64,000 nt of DNA, from positions 620,001 through 684,000 of the forward strand of contig NZ_CP011856.1 in assembly GCF_001029265.1 (NCBI RefSeq), in the 5' to 3' direction. The stretch is from Spiroplasma eriocheiris. GTDB lineage: Bacteria; Bacillota_I; Bacilli_A; Mycoplasmatales; Mycoplasmataceae. Positions 38,775-49,935 of this stretch are shown here, one piece after another. Numbering within the stretch: position 1 is the stretch's first letter; each line of letters begins with the position of its first letter. A model generated the notes under the pieces. It saw only the letters and a program-made list of their open reading frames with translations, had not been told where the DNA came from and searched no databases. The position numbers were made by a program, and so were the translations under genes.

Positions 38775-39353
38775 ATGAATAATTCATGATGAACTTATGT
38801 AATATCAGTGGTAGTGGTGATTAGTTTTCTAGCGTTATTTGCTGGGATTTATTGAAGAAAAAAACATCATCATCGTCAAGATTTTAATAAACAAATTAGC
38901 CGTTTAGTTAAGAATTATCACCATTTTCGGTTACAAAAAAAATTTTTAAAACCTTTGCGCCTAACAATTGCGAATAATACCCATGAAATTCCCTTTGTAA
39001 AGACGAAAATTAATATTTATCCTTTTACTCTGCAAAAACGACCCGCCCCGAGTTATGTGGCAAAGATTCCAGTGTTAGATTTAACTGATCATAAGGGGCT
39101 GCTAGCAATGGAAGGGGAGGCACCATTGTGGAAGGAGAGTTGTGTGTTAACCAAAACGCATTTATTTATGCTTGGGAAAAAACCAAATGTTATTGAACTT
39201 GCTAAAATTAAACAGTATTATTTTATTCCATATAAATTTACAATTGCCTTAATAATTACCTTGTTTAATAATGATCAATTAATAATTGAAACTGGTGAGC
39301 AAGAACTATATTACTATCTGCTCTTTTTTGGATTAAACATTAAAAACGACTAA
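38775..39353 (+). CDS. Small membrane-anchored protein, unknown
   Basis: A 192-residue protein with an N-terminal membrane helix (residues ~6-26, YVISVVVVISFLALFAGIYW), then a His/Arg/Lys-rich linker (RKKHHHRQDF) and a soluble domain of beta character ending IETGEQELYYYLLFFGL. No family recognised. Three early Trp codons are TGA. The AGGAGCGG ribosome site lies in the terminator's downstream flank, so expression may depend on read-through or an unseen promoter. Confidence 0.72.
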
Positions 39354-39440
39354 ACTAATTAATAAGGATTTCAAACATTGTGAATGTTTAGAAAGCATTA
39401 TTGACCTCCAAGTTTTTTTATATAAAATAGAAATGTAAAT

Positions 39441-39516
39441 ATAAACCCATTGAGTGTACATAACACCTCTTATTTTTTTCCAAGCATTGTTAAGATATAA
39501 TAGGTGTTTTTATTTT
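39441..39516 (+). promoter_or_regulatory. Promoter and three-segment leader before the VOC protein gene
   Basis: TATAAA, six bases, then GAG. GTGT/ACAC forms the small palindrome; AACACCT pairs across a long loop with AGGTGTT, followed by four more T. It is sequence-similar to the two leaders near 26200 and 27254 at GAGTGTA-ATAACACC but has a different loop. The start codon follows about 135 bases later. Confidence 0.62.
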
Positions 39517-39650
39517 CAAAATTTGAAAATTTAATAACAAAATTTAACTTACACAAAAATATTTACAACGAACTTATGAGTTTTTAAGTGTTTTACCAAC
39601 TTAATTTGTACTTAAAAACAATTAGATTTTATAAAGGAAGGTTTAGAATA

Positions 39651-40103
39651 ATGCAATTAGAAGATAATTCAAAACAATATGTTATTGTTGAATTAAATAT
39701 TCAAAATGCTAAAAAAGCAATAAAATTTTATGAAAAAGCATTAGGTGCGGAAATCATTGAAGTCTTAACTGGTGAAAAATTACCAATTAATAACCCATAT
39801 TCTTTAATTCTTCGTAATAAAATTATTCATGCTAAATTAAATTTTAAAGGAACTTTAATTTTTATTTCTGATAAAATAACTCCCAGTGCAAATGAAAAAT
39901 GTTCAGAAGTACGGTGCAATCGCTCAACAGTTTCGGTCTGTTTATCATTAGATAGTGAATGAGAATTTGAACGTTTATTTTATAATTTAGCAGCTGATGG
40001 TGAAATTACCATGCCAATTTCCAATCAATATTGAGGAGCAAAGTTAGGAATAGTTGAAGATAACTTTGGAGTTACTTGAACCTTGAGTTATAAACACCCT
40101 TAA
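39651..40103 (+). CDS. VOC/PhnB-like (glyoxalase-fold) protein
   Basis: A 150-residue protein with the paired beta-alpha-beta-beta-beta plan of the vicinal oxygen chelate fold. The first module has ELNIQNAKKAIKFYEKALGA, the classic VOC start; the last has WGAKLGIVEDNFGVTWTLSY, as in PhnB-like proteins. A role in antibiotic binding, glyoxalase-like chemistry or metal binding is possible; PhnB-type members often lack known substrates. The ATG follows AAAGGAAGG; an upstream in-frame start has no ribosome site. The three Trp codons in the second half are TGA. Confidence 0.85.
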
Positions 40104-40112
40104 TTAATAAGA

Positions 40113-40147
40113 AAAAAAGTAGGAGTCTTTCTTTAGTCCTACTTTTT
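40113..40147. terminator. Bidirectional terminator between VOC gene and minus-strand membrane genes
   Basis: AAAGTAGGA / TCCTACTTT stem flanked by A7 and T5; shared by convergent transcripts. Confidence 0.85.
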
Positions 40148-40150
40148 ATA

Positions 40151-41365
40151 TTAAGAATTAATAATAATTTTATTGTTGGTAACAAGCATTAAATTAATGA
40201 TACTTATAATTGTAAAACAACTCAATAAGATAATAAAGATTATTGGTTTAGCATCATTAACAATAATAATTGGAATAAGGATAATACTAAAAAGTAAACT
40301 TAAAATCCCGCGCCCAAAAACATGGTCAATAATCATTGCTAAGGACATATTATCCCGACCTACAAGGCTCGTAACATTAGTTTTTTGCGTTTTTGTGATC
40401 AGTGCTAAACTAATCCCAATTAAAATTTGACTAACCCCAATTCCAATAATTAAATATAAACTCGTGGTTAGTAAATTATTCCTATAATAATTAATAATTA
40501 ACATTCCTAAAAATAACCCTATACTAATGATAACTAAGATACTATTAATAATATTGATATAATAAACCTTTTGTTTATTAATTGAAAAGAGACTACCACC
40601 AAGATAACTAAGTTTGCGCAGGAAATAAAAAACACCAATTCATATTATTCAGTAAATTGTTTGGTTAAAAACCAGAACGGGAAGCAGATAGCCAATAAAT
40701 TCATTGAACCCATAAGTAAAACTAGACGGAAATAAATAAGCTAAGAATGGTTTATTTTTTCAAATCATTTTAAAGTTTCCATTATTAGTAGCAAAAGTAA
40801 TTTCGTTGGTCATAATATTTTGATTGCGATGAATTGTTATTCACAATCCTATCCCCCAACCGCCAAAATAACAAATTAATACAATATTTAAAATATTTTG
40901 TTCAAGAAAATAAAAACATAAAAAGGGGATGATAATTGGGAAAATTCCAACTAGACTAAATAATAAGGTTGGGTTAACTTTGATTTTGTTGCTAATTCCA
41001 TAACTGCGGATAATCTCCATTGTAAAAGGGACCATTCCGGCTAAGAACATGCCAATTAATCATAAGTTAATGGCATAGCCATAAATCAAGTAGTTATTAT
41101 CAAAAAAATTAAAAATCATAATGGTTGTTAAAAAAATCATTAAGAAAGTACTATTAATTTTTAAAACAACATGGTTTGAATGCTTTTTCTTAATTCGTAT
41201 TCATAGCGGGGTAAAAAATAACATTGTTAAGGGTACCAAGAGAAACACTCAGATGTTGTTTAATCCAAATTTGGTAAAGGTTAAAAACGGTAAAAATGAA
41301 TAAATACTTCCAATAATGCAACTTTCTAATCCCAAGGATATTTTTCATCCTGTTAATTTATTCAT
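40151..41365 (-). CDS. Polytopic membrane protein, MFS-like
   Basis: A 404-residue protein with about eleven or twelve hydrophobic segments, open only with TGA as Trp. It begins MNKLTGWKISLGLESCIIGS and has short basic loops such as RIKKKHSN between helices, a general major-facilitator look. I cannot name a subfamily or substrate. Its ATG lies inside the last codons of the upstream gene (overlap 8 bases) behind GGGGGAAAG, so the two are translationally coupled and probably work together. Confidence 0.75.
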
Positions 41366-42023
41366 CAGTGCTTTCCCCCTTTCTTAATGAAGGGCAACAC
41401 GGAATTGGTAATTTTCTAGGTTGGGTTTTTTTTCATAAATTAATTTTATTTGTTTGTAAAAAGTGGTGATTAAAAATTCAATCTCATTTATTCCGGTACA
41501 AAATCATTAGTTTTCAAAACAACGGATAAATTATAATTGCAAATAAGATATTCAACGAAAAGCGCACATCATTACTTAAAGTTGCTTTAATAAACATTGA
41601 ATAAGCGACATTATTACCATATAAAAGATACCATTCTAAATAGTTTAAACCAGTAACTCCTAACGCAAACATGGGCATAATAATAATAGTTAGTCATCAG
41701 TGTTTAATGATCCCTCGTCGCAAACCAAAGATAATTAATCCATAACCATTCATTAGTAAAAAATATCAAATGCTGCTAATACTAGCACCAGTTAAAATTA
41801 ACTGTAAACTACAGCAAGTATTAATTAGTCCGCATGCTAAATCATAAGTAAAAATTACACTACTAGCAACAACCATAAAAGTGATAAATTCAAAACCAGG
41901 AATAAAACGAAAAATAGTATTTAAAGCTAACGTAATAGCACTCAACATTGCAATAACTGTTAACTTAAAAATTGATTTAAATGCAATAATTTGTTGGCGG
42001 TTCCTAACTTTTATTTTCTTCAT
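41358..42023 (-). CDS. Membrane protein resembling an ECF transporter S component
   Basis: A 221-residue protein with about five or six hydrophobic segments. The first, FKLTVIAMLSAITLALNTIF, followed by RFIPGFEFITFMVVASSVIF and a short loop before the next helix, is the pattern of substrate-binding (S) components of energy-coupling-factor vitamin transporters. The mid region has GLRRGIIKHWWLT. The vitamin cannot be told. No EcfA/T genes are near, which is usual for shared modules. The ribosome site is weak, so the start is less sure. The C-terminal ~40 residues are polar and overlap the next gene. Confidence 0.68.
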
Positions 42024-42361
42024 TAAGGTTGAGATTATTTTTGTAAACCAAAATAATACTTAAGAATATCCTAAAATAAGAAGTTATCCTAACATTTAAA
42101 CCAATGGGCTGACTTTTTTTCTGATTATTATATAAAAACATTGTGATCATTCCATTCTATTTAATATTTAATTGTTCTTTGCTTTCTTAACTATGTTACA
42201 AGACATCATCACGACTTTTAAAAAGATATTTTAGCATTATTTAATCTCCATTTAGATAACAATAATTATATTAATAAAATTATATCTTATTTTATGAGGG
42301 AATTAAAAATAAACAATTATTTAGTTTAAAATATCAAATTATTTTTGTTTATTTTTAAGGT
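42024..42361. other. AT-rich intergenic region without a gene
   Basis: Between the divergent S-component-like gene and the 898-residue protein gene. No open frame with a ribosome site, no tRNA-like fold and no long repeat was seen; promoters for both directions must lie here, with TATAAT at the right edge. Confidence 0.6.
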
Positions 42362-42458
42362 TATAATTAAAAATGGAAGGTAACAATCAAAATTACCTAA
42401 CCAAATATAAGAGTATTTAAAATACCAATTCTTAATCACTAAGATTTGGTATTTTTAT
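42362..42458 (+). promoter_or_regulatory. Promoter and three-segment leader before the 898-residue protein gene
   Basis: TATAAT is followed by a GGTAA/TTACC inverted repeat, then GTATTT, its complement AAATACC, and TTGGTATT running into T's. The second and third form an 8-bp stem (AATACCAA/TTGGTATT). The start codon is about 20 bases after the T-run, behind AAAGGAG. Confidence 0.65.
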
Positions 42459-42475
42459 TTATAAAGGAGAAAATT

Positions 42476-45172
42476 ATGAAAGAAAAAATTGATATTTCAG
42501 AATGACCTTATGATAGAAATCAAGTGTCAGTTTTACATGAGTTAAGATTCAATGAACAAAAAACAATTGTTAAGTATGTTAGGGAATTTATTAAATATCT
42601 AGGTGAAAATACTAAAATAATCGAAAATCATATTAAAATAAGCTCAAATTCATTATTATTTTCATTAATATTTTTTAACTATAATGATCCCTATTATTTT
42701 TGAAAATTTATTAAATCATTTCATATCTCTGAATTAAAAGAATGAGCTTTATATGAAGAACAACTATTAATCCTAAATGCTACAAATGAATATAATTTCA
42801 TTAATGAAACAAATAATGTTGAAGAATTTAGACCAAAGTTTGAAGAATATACTTTTGAAAATTTAATTACACCATTAATAAAAAAAATCCTTGAAATTAA
42901 AACGAAAATATTAAATAAAAATGAAAATATAAAGGAAGAATTAGAATTACATTTTGATAATATTTGGAATAAAATTAAGTGGAAGACTATTGAAATTTTA
43001 AAAGATAATTATTTCTTATTAAATAACCTTTTTAATATGATTAATGCTAAAAAAGTATTAGACTTTTTAAATCCCTTATCTAGAAGCAAAAATGACCTTA
43101 ATTTTTATTATGAACTTTCAATGATAGAATTAAAAGACAGCATTGAGGAAGAATTAACCAGTGCAAAAAATAATGCTGTAATTTATAAATTATTAAAAGA
43201 TAAGATTATTCCTAAGTTAAAAAAAGCTGCAGGTAATTATATTAACTTTCTTAATAAATCTCTAGAAGAAAAAAATGCAAAGGTTTTAGTTAATAGTAAT
43301 TTATTTATTGATTGAGATAAAAAAGATAAAAATCCAACGCTCTGACAACAAGTAGAAGATTTACCAAAAATTTCACCTTCTAATTGTTTAATTTTTAAAA
43401 ATTTATATCATCGTTATAAAATTGAAATTGATAATATTCTTGCTTTTTTAAAAATATCGTCATTAATTGCTCAGAAAATTAATTATTTTAATCAAAAAAA
43501 AGATTCCAACCAGTTCTTAGTGATGGCTACCAAAGACAAAAAGATCCAAAACTTAAAAATTACCGGAATTGAAATACAAATCAATAAATTAAGAAATGAT
43601 TATTTATCTCTAATAACAGCCAACATTGGGATGGTTATTGATGAGCAAGAAATTATTAAATTTAGAACTAAGACTCAAACTTATTTTAATAAGTATAATG
43701 AGATTATGAATGGTTTGCGGTCAGAGTCCCAATTTAACGGCGAATTAATCATACAGATGCATAAGGAATATTATCCATGTTGAGAAAAGTTTGTGAAAGT
43801 AATTAGTGATATAAATATTCCTAAGGAAATATTATTCCCAACATCAATCATGATAAAAGAAAATGATTTAATTTCTAACTCTAAAAATTGAAGCGTACAA
43901 AAAAGAATTGATGAAATTAAAAAGCAATTAATTGATAATAATCAAAAGAATTATAATGCCCTTAAAAAGAAACCTCACCAAGTTGAAGAACCAGCTATAA
44001 ATTATGAGGAAGTTATAGAAATTAAAACAACTACGCCAATTACACCAGGTGTTATTTTTGAATCAAAAGAAAAAGATCCTTCAAATTTAACCTCAAAAAA
44101 AGTAAAAGCAGAAGAAACTAATGATGATTATTATAAGTTTAATAGAAAAAATAAAGATAGAAAAAAACATGTTGTTACTATAACCAATGAAAAATCAAAA
44201 AAACCTAACAACCAAAATAAAAAAAATTTTAGTAAGAATTCTCCTAAAGTAAATAATTCTAAAAAAGAACAAAAACATTTTTCTCAAACAACTAATAATA
44301 TATATAATGATGATCAATTAAAATTAATGAATGAAGTATGTTCTGCTTATGATCAGAATATTAATAAACCGGTAGTTAAAAAAAGTTTAGACCAAAAAAT
44401 AAGTATTTTAAATCAAAAAAATCCGCAATGAATTTATAAAATTGATAAAGTTATCCCGCCTTATGTTTCTAAATCATCATCAATTACTTATGCTTCTACT
44501 TTAAGCCTAATAGTTTTAAATCGTTCGGTGGGCATTGACAAGGGAGGGCGACCAGCTATTAAGTTAGCGGAAAAGGAAAACAAAACATTGGTGTGAGCTG
44601 GAACTAGTGATGAGTCTTGTCAATATGATATAGTTATTTTATCCCTTAATAAAGAAACATCATTTTTTATTAAAAATATTAGTTGAGTAGCAAATTCTGA
44701 AATAACAGGTCCTTATTTACTGAATGGTACTGAGCATTCAATTGGTTATGAAGATTTAAGAAATTTATGAAAATTGTTAGTTACCAGCCAGCAGCAGTCT
44801 AATTTAGAGGATGATACACGAAAAAATTTAATGAATGCTTATCAAGCTTTTATCAACATAATTACTAATACAAAAGATCCAATGATTTATTCTTTAATAA
44901 AAGAATTTAATAACCATCAACATAATAATTTGAATGATACCACTACCGATGCAATGAATGAATATTATCAAAATTATATAAGTTCTAATCCAAATAACTC
45001 ATCACTAGCAGAACTATCTTTTTCAGATAAGACTGCAAGAGACCTTAATATTAAGCATATGCAGTTAATTAAAAAACAACAACAAAATTGCGCCAAACAA
45101 ATCTCGTTAAATAATAGTAAAGGTTCAAAATTATTAAATGAAGAGGAAAATTATTTAATACCAGATCACTAA
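42476..45172 (+). CDS. Large accessory protein with helical, disordered and globular parts
   Basis: An 898-residue protein, AT-rich and open only with TGA as Trp. Residues 1-500 are helical and charged, with several Leu/Lys coiled-coil stretches. About residues 500-620 are a basic, low-complexity linker rich in Lys, Asn, Ser and Thr (KKHVVTITNEKSKKPNNQNK). Residues ~650-770 look globular and beta-rich (SITYASTLSLIVLNRSVGID, then LVWAGTSDESCQYDIVILSL). The rest is helical. No signal peptide, membrane helix or known motif. It is preceded by a leader hairpin of the class seen at other accessory genes. Function unknown. Confidence 0.75.
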
Positions 45173-45307
45173 TTTAAGGATTTTTATTAATATTTTATAA
45201 TTTAAGGGAAAGATAATAGTTAAGCAAAAAATTATTAAAATGTAATTTTAAAAAATAAACTCTTAATTAGTTTAAAATATAGAAATAACAGCACAGTAAA
45301 ATTGGAA

Positions 45308-45434
45308 TATAATTAATATGAAAGGAGTATACTACTTAAACAAATACTTTTACCATACAGAAGCAAGCAGGTTACATTTTTTTAAAATATTTAAATATCA
45401 AATTCTAACTAATTAGAGTTTGATATTTTTTTAT
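45308..45434 (+). promoter_or_regulatory. Orphan promoter and three-segment leader
   Basis: TATAAT is followed further down by AATATTT, its complement AAATATC, and GATATTT running into seven T. The hairpin AAATATCAAA / TTTGATATTT resembles the leader near 42411 in sequence. No plus-strand gene follows; the next gene is on the minus strand. It could also be a distant terminator of the 898-residue protein gene, whose stop is ~210 bases upstream. The rest of this 343-base gap is featureless. Confidence 0.5.
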
Positions 45435-45450
45435 GTAGAAATAACCAAAT

Positions 45451-45486
45451 TAAAAAAATGGTTGGTAATCACAACTAACCATTTTA
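45451..45486 (-). terminator. Terminator of the minus-strand secreted protein gene
   Basis: AAAATGGTT / AACCATTTT stem; on the minus strand it is followed by seven T. Confidence 0.75.
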
Positions 45487-45515
45487 ATGTTTTTAATTTC
45501 TTAAAATTATCTTTT

Positions 45516-45986
45516 TTAACAAAGAGTACTATATGTTCCTTGCACATCAACAACAACAAATTTATAATTAAATTTAAAATTAAAAATAATTCCACAACCA
45601 CCACTTGCGCTATTAATTAAATTATCAATTTTTCATTCACGTTCAATATAATCAAACATCCAAGCATCTGTTCAATAAAAGCGTGAACGGGGAGTTGCTA
45701 TAAAATCGTTTCATGTTGGAAATTTAGTTAAAAATTTTTTTAAGTCACCTGTAAATTTATACATTGTCGTTCCACTAGCAGGTAATAATTCTTTACTACT
45801 TTCTCCCGATATATTAATAGTTAAGTAGTCTCAATTTGCTGGGGCGTTCGGATCTAAAACTACCGAGTCTGCTAATTTTGAAAGATTACTTTGTTCGAAT
45901 AACTGCTTGTTAATTAGATTAGGTGTTGCACTAATCATTGAGATTCCACTTGTTAATATAATTAAAAGAATAATTAATTTTTGCAT
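45516..45986 (-). CDS. Secreted protein, unknown
   Basis: A 156-residue protein readable only with TGA as Trp (five such codons). It begins MQKLIILLIILTSGISMISA, a signal peptide without lipobox Cys, so the product is probably released or held by other means. The mature part is beta-rich with WDYLTINISGE, FTGDLKKFLTKFP, FYWTDAWMFDYIEREWKI and GGCGIIFNFKFNYKFVVVDV. No family is recognised. The start follows AGAAGGAA. It is divergent from the helicase operon and shares the intergenic region with it. Confidence 0.78.
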
Positions 45987-46186
45987 AATGTTTCCTTCTT
46001 TCCAAAGTTAGTTATAACTTTTTAAAATATGATAGAAATGCTATTTCAAATCTATTAATTTAATCATAACAACTTCAAAAGATATTTAATTTATTTTTTT
46101 TAAACCTTTCCAAAGTTTATTTTTAATAATTTTTGTAAGGAAGATAAATATTAAAATAAAATTATTACTGAATTAACCCCAGCTAC

Positions 46187-46222
46187 CATATTTAAAATAA
46201 TTTACATCCTATTTTAAATATG
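46187..46222. promoter_or_regulatory. 13-bp perfect inverted repeat upstream of the helicase operon
   Basis: CATATTTAAAATA and TATTTTAAATATG separated by ten bases, with no T-run after it. It lies in the divergent region between the secreted protein gene and the helicase, about 45 bases before the helicase ATG. It may be an operator for one or both. Confidence 0.55.
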
Positions 46223-46264
46223 CTAATATTTAAACAATATATATACAATAGGAAGAAACAAAAT

Positions 46265-49200
46265 ATGAAAAAAATACTTTAGCGATTTTAAATGAGTATA
46301 AAAAACGATTATTGAATGATAAATCAGTTGGAGATATTTTTCTAACTAAACCCCTGTCAAATAGCAAAAATATTGTTAATTTTTTAGATCTTTTATTTTT
46401 ATCAAATCAAAATCCAGAAACGATTTGAAAAAAAATTAATAAAAAAGAAGATTTAGTTATTAATAAATTAACTCCCGAAATGATTAAAGAAATTTGTGGT
46501 TATCTAGGGGGGATTATTAATAAAAGTAAAAATGATGAAGAATTTTCTTTACATTTAACCCAACATGGTTTTGCTAAATATCCAATTTTACATTATCATA
46601 AATTTTTAACGGCTAGTTTTGAACTATTTGTTAAAAAAGAAAATAAAAAAATTAGCGAAGAAAGTTTATTAAAATTAGAAAAACTAATTACTGAAGAAGT
46701 TAATAAAATGTTTACTAAATTTTATCGAATTTTGCAAGACGTTAAATTATATTTATTAGAAAAAAATGTTAATCCTTTATATATTGGGTGACCATACATT
46801 GAAGGATTAACCCAAGCTCAGAAAGTATTTCGTGCTCCCTTATTATTATGACCTGTTAATGAAATTACCCGCACCAAAAATAAAATTGTATTAGCTACTA
46901 AACATGAGGAAATTTTATTAAACTCTGCCATTCGGTTAAGCCAAATCAAAGATGGAAATTATAATGTTGCTGAATTTAGTTTTGATTCTTTGCAATTAAC
47001 AAATGATATTTTTACCAAAGCAGTGGGGGATTTACAAACATTAGGGTTTAAAATTAAAAACGAAAGTGCTTTAAATAATTTAACTAAATTAAATTATTAT
47101 AAACAAAAAGATTTAGTCTTATTAGATCCGAATTTTAATTATGAAAAAAATATCTCGCAACTTTATGAGGCCAGTCAATTAGCAATTGTTTATGACAGTT
47201 ATCTAGGAATGTATAACATTTCATCAACAACGTTATATCGTGATTATTGTGACTTAGAAAAGATTAGCGATAATTCAGTTGACCATCTTTTTAAAAATGA
47301 ATATCAACTTGAAGAGGACTGGGATGAAAATCGCTTAGCATACCAAGCAGAGTTATTGGAAAATTCAGTGATGGCTATTAATAATTATGATATTTCACAA
47401 AAAGTAGCGATTAAAAAAGCCTTAGAAAAAAATACAATTATTCAAGGACCACCAGGAACAGGAAAATCGCAAACTATTAGTAATTTAATTATTAATAATT
47501 TATGTCGTAATGAACGAGTTCTTTTTTGTGCTGAAAAGCAGGATGCGATTAAAGTTGTTTACCATAATATGAAAAAAATTCAGAACTATACTTTAATGAT
47601 TACTAACTTAGAAGAAAAAGAAGCATTTTATAACAAGATTTTAGAAAGTCTTAATAATATTAACCAACTTCATCCACCAGTTGAAAGTGCTAGTTATTTA
47701 AGTAAAATGGATGCCTTATATAGTGATATTAAAAATTATAAAAAATTTGCCCAACAACAAAGTTTTCAAGAATATTTAGAATTTTTAAATCCTGTGAAAG
47801 AAAATCAGTTAGTTTTAGACTATGAATTTTTAAGTCAATTTTATTTTTTTGAATTAGAATATGAAGACTATCTTCGTCATGGGGATAAAATTTTTCATAA
47901 CACAATGATCACCAAGAAGTTTCTTGCTTTATTTAATGACTACTCGCTTTTAGCTGATATTTATCATAAATTAGCAGCGAAAGATTTTAAAAAAATTATT
48001 AAAAAAGTTAATAACTTAAAAACTGACAAGCTCTTGGCCTTAATTTTTAATTTGTTAGTTAATAATAATGTTAGTTATACAATTAGTAGTACTGATGAAA
48101 ATAAATTTAATTTATTTAAAATTGAAAAGCAAGATACTATTCTTGCATTAACAGCTGAATTTACCAAGGCTGATTACTTTGTTAATCGCTTAGATATTAT
48201 TGACCAAAATGATCGTCTTCGCCGAGAAGATAAAAATTACCAATTATATTTTTATCTTGCTAACTATGTCAATCAAAAAGATGATATTTACTTAATTTAT
48301 CAAAACTATTTTGTTAACCAATACCAAGATAAGTATGAGGATGTTATTAAAATTGGAAATCTTAATTGACGGGAAGAATTAACTGCTTTAACAAATAAAT
48401 CAATGGTTAATACAAATGATTATTTAGATTATTTATATCACCAGCAAGTGCGAGAGTTAATTAAAGAAAATTATGCGGATCAAATTCCCCAAATTATTGA
48501 ACAATGTAAAAAGAAAAATAAAAAATCAATTACTCATTTTTTTAAAGAAAATTATTTATTAATGAAAATTTTATTTCCCGTTATGATGTTAACTCCTGAC
48601 ATTGCTTCCCAATTATTGGCTTTAAACTATCAAGAATTTGAACAATTAATTTTTGATGAAGCTTCGCAAATTTTTGTTGAAAAAGCAATCCCAATTATTT
48701 ATCGTGCTCAGCGAATATTAGTTGCTGGAGATAAAAAACAATTAGGACCAACTAACTTTTTCTCAACACGATTTGATTATGAAAATTGATATAATGATGA
48801 AACATTTTCTGAAATTGAAGCAAATTTAACAGATAAAAGTTTACTTGATTTTGCTAGTAAACAATATAATCCTAGTATGTTACGGTTTCATTATCGTTCA
48901 AAATACAGTGAATTAATTAACTTTTCTAATGCAGCTTTTTATGATAACAACTTAGTTGTTGTTTCTAATAAAACTAAAAAAGATTTCCCCCTTAAGTTAA
49001 TTGAAGTTAATGATGGAGTGTGAAAAAATCGCGGCAACATTCCGGAAGCTAAACGAGTAGTTAGTTTATTAAAAGAAATTATTCAACAAAGAAAGCATCA
49101 TGAAACAATTGGAGTTGTTACTTTCAACGAAATGCAAAAAAATTTAATTTGGCAGTATTTAATTGAAGAATTTGAAAAAACCCCAGCATTAGAACAAGAA

Positions 49201-49926
49201 ATGCACCGGATGGTTGATGGACGTAATGAAGGATTATTTATTAAAAATATTGAAAATGTACAAGGAGATGAGCGAGACATTATTATTTTTTCAATTGGTT
49301 TTGCTAAAGATCAGGACAATAAATTTTCTCAATTCTTCGGTCCATTATCCCAAGCGGGTGGGGAAAATCGTTTAAATGTTGCAATTACCCGGGCAAAAGA
49401 AAAAATATATATTGTAAAATCGTTCCCATCCAGTTTAATTTCCGAGAATTCTAAACATCCTGGCCCTCGATATTTTAAATATTATTTAGAATATGTCGAG
49501 CAGCTAAACCGTGGGGCTGATCATGAGGATAAAGTTTTAGAAAAATTAAGTTCTATTAAAAACAATCAAATTCATTTGAATCATCCAAAAGATAGTAAGC
49601 AATTTGTCAAAGAAGTTGCCGAAATGTTAGAAACTGCATTAAATGATAATGGTCGCTATATAATTGCCACTCATACCATTCAAGGAACATATGATATTGA
49701 TGTTAGCATTTATGATAAAAAGAAAGATTACTATGTGATGGGAATTATTTGTGACAACTTAACATATCCACCCGGAATTGAGCAAAAAGAATATGATTTT
49801 TATCGGCAAAAATATTTGGTTGAGCGTGGTTGATTAATTGAAGCAATTTTATATAGTAATTGAAGAACGGCAAATAATCGTTTAGAAATAATTAACAAAA
49901 TTGTGAAAAAAGTCCGTGGTAAGTAG
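46265..49926 (+). CDS. Superfamily 1 helicase with C-terminal nuclease-like domain; frame broken by an A7 run at the start
   Basis: About 1220 residues. Walker A is IIQGPPGTGKSQTISNLII (about residue 393), Walker B is LIFDEASQIFVEKAIPI (about residue 795) with VAGDKKQLGPTNFF, and motif VI is RLNVAITRAKEKIYIV (about residue 1035), all typical of Upf1/DNA2-like SF1 helicases. The last ~130 residues resemble the restriction-endonuclease-like domain (MTES_1575 type) fused to such helicases: TYDIDVSIYDKKKDYYVMGI, then ICD and a GWLIEAIL end. The best ribosome site (AGGAAG) serves an ATG followed by seven A that stops after five codons; eight A would join it to the long frame. The only in-frame alternative is a TTG 16 codons in, with no good ribosome site. 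The gene is translationally close to the next. Defence or DNA repair is inferred. Confidence 0.82.
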
Positions 49927-49935
49927 GAGGGTATA

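Noticed and set aside
39588-39650. Upstream start for the VOC protein
   Set aside because: No ribosome site; the ATG at 39651 follows AAAGGAAGG and begins directly before the first VOC strand.
45420-45620. 66-codon plus-strand frame after the orphan leader
   Set aside because: It is antisense to the secreted protein gene and begins inside the leader T-run; no ribosome site.
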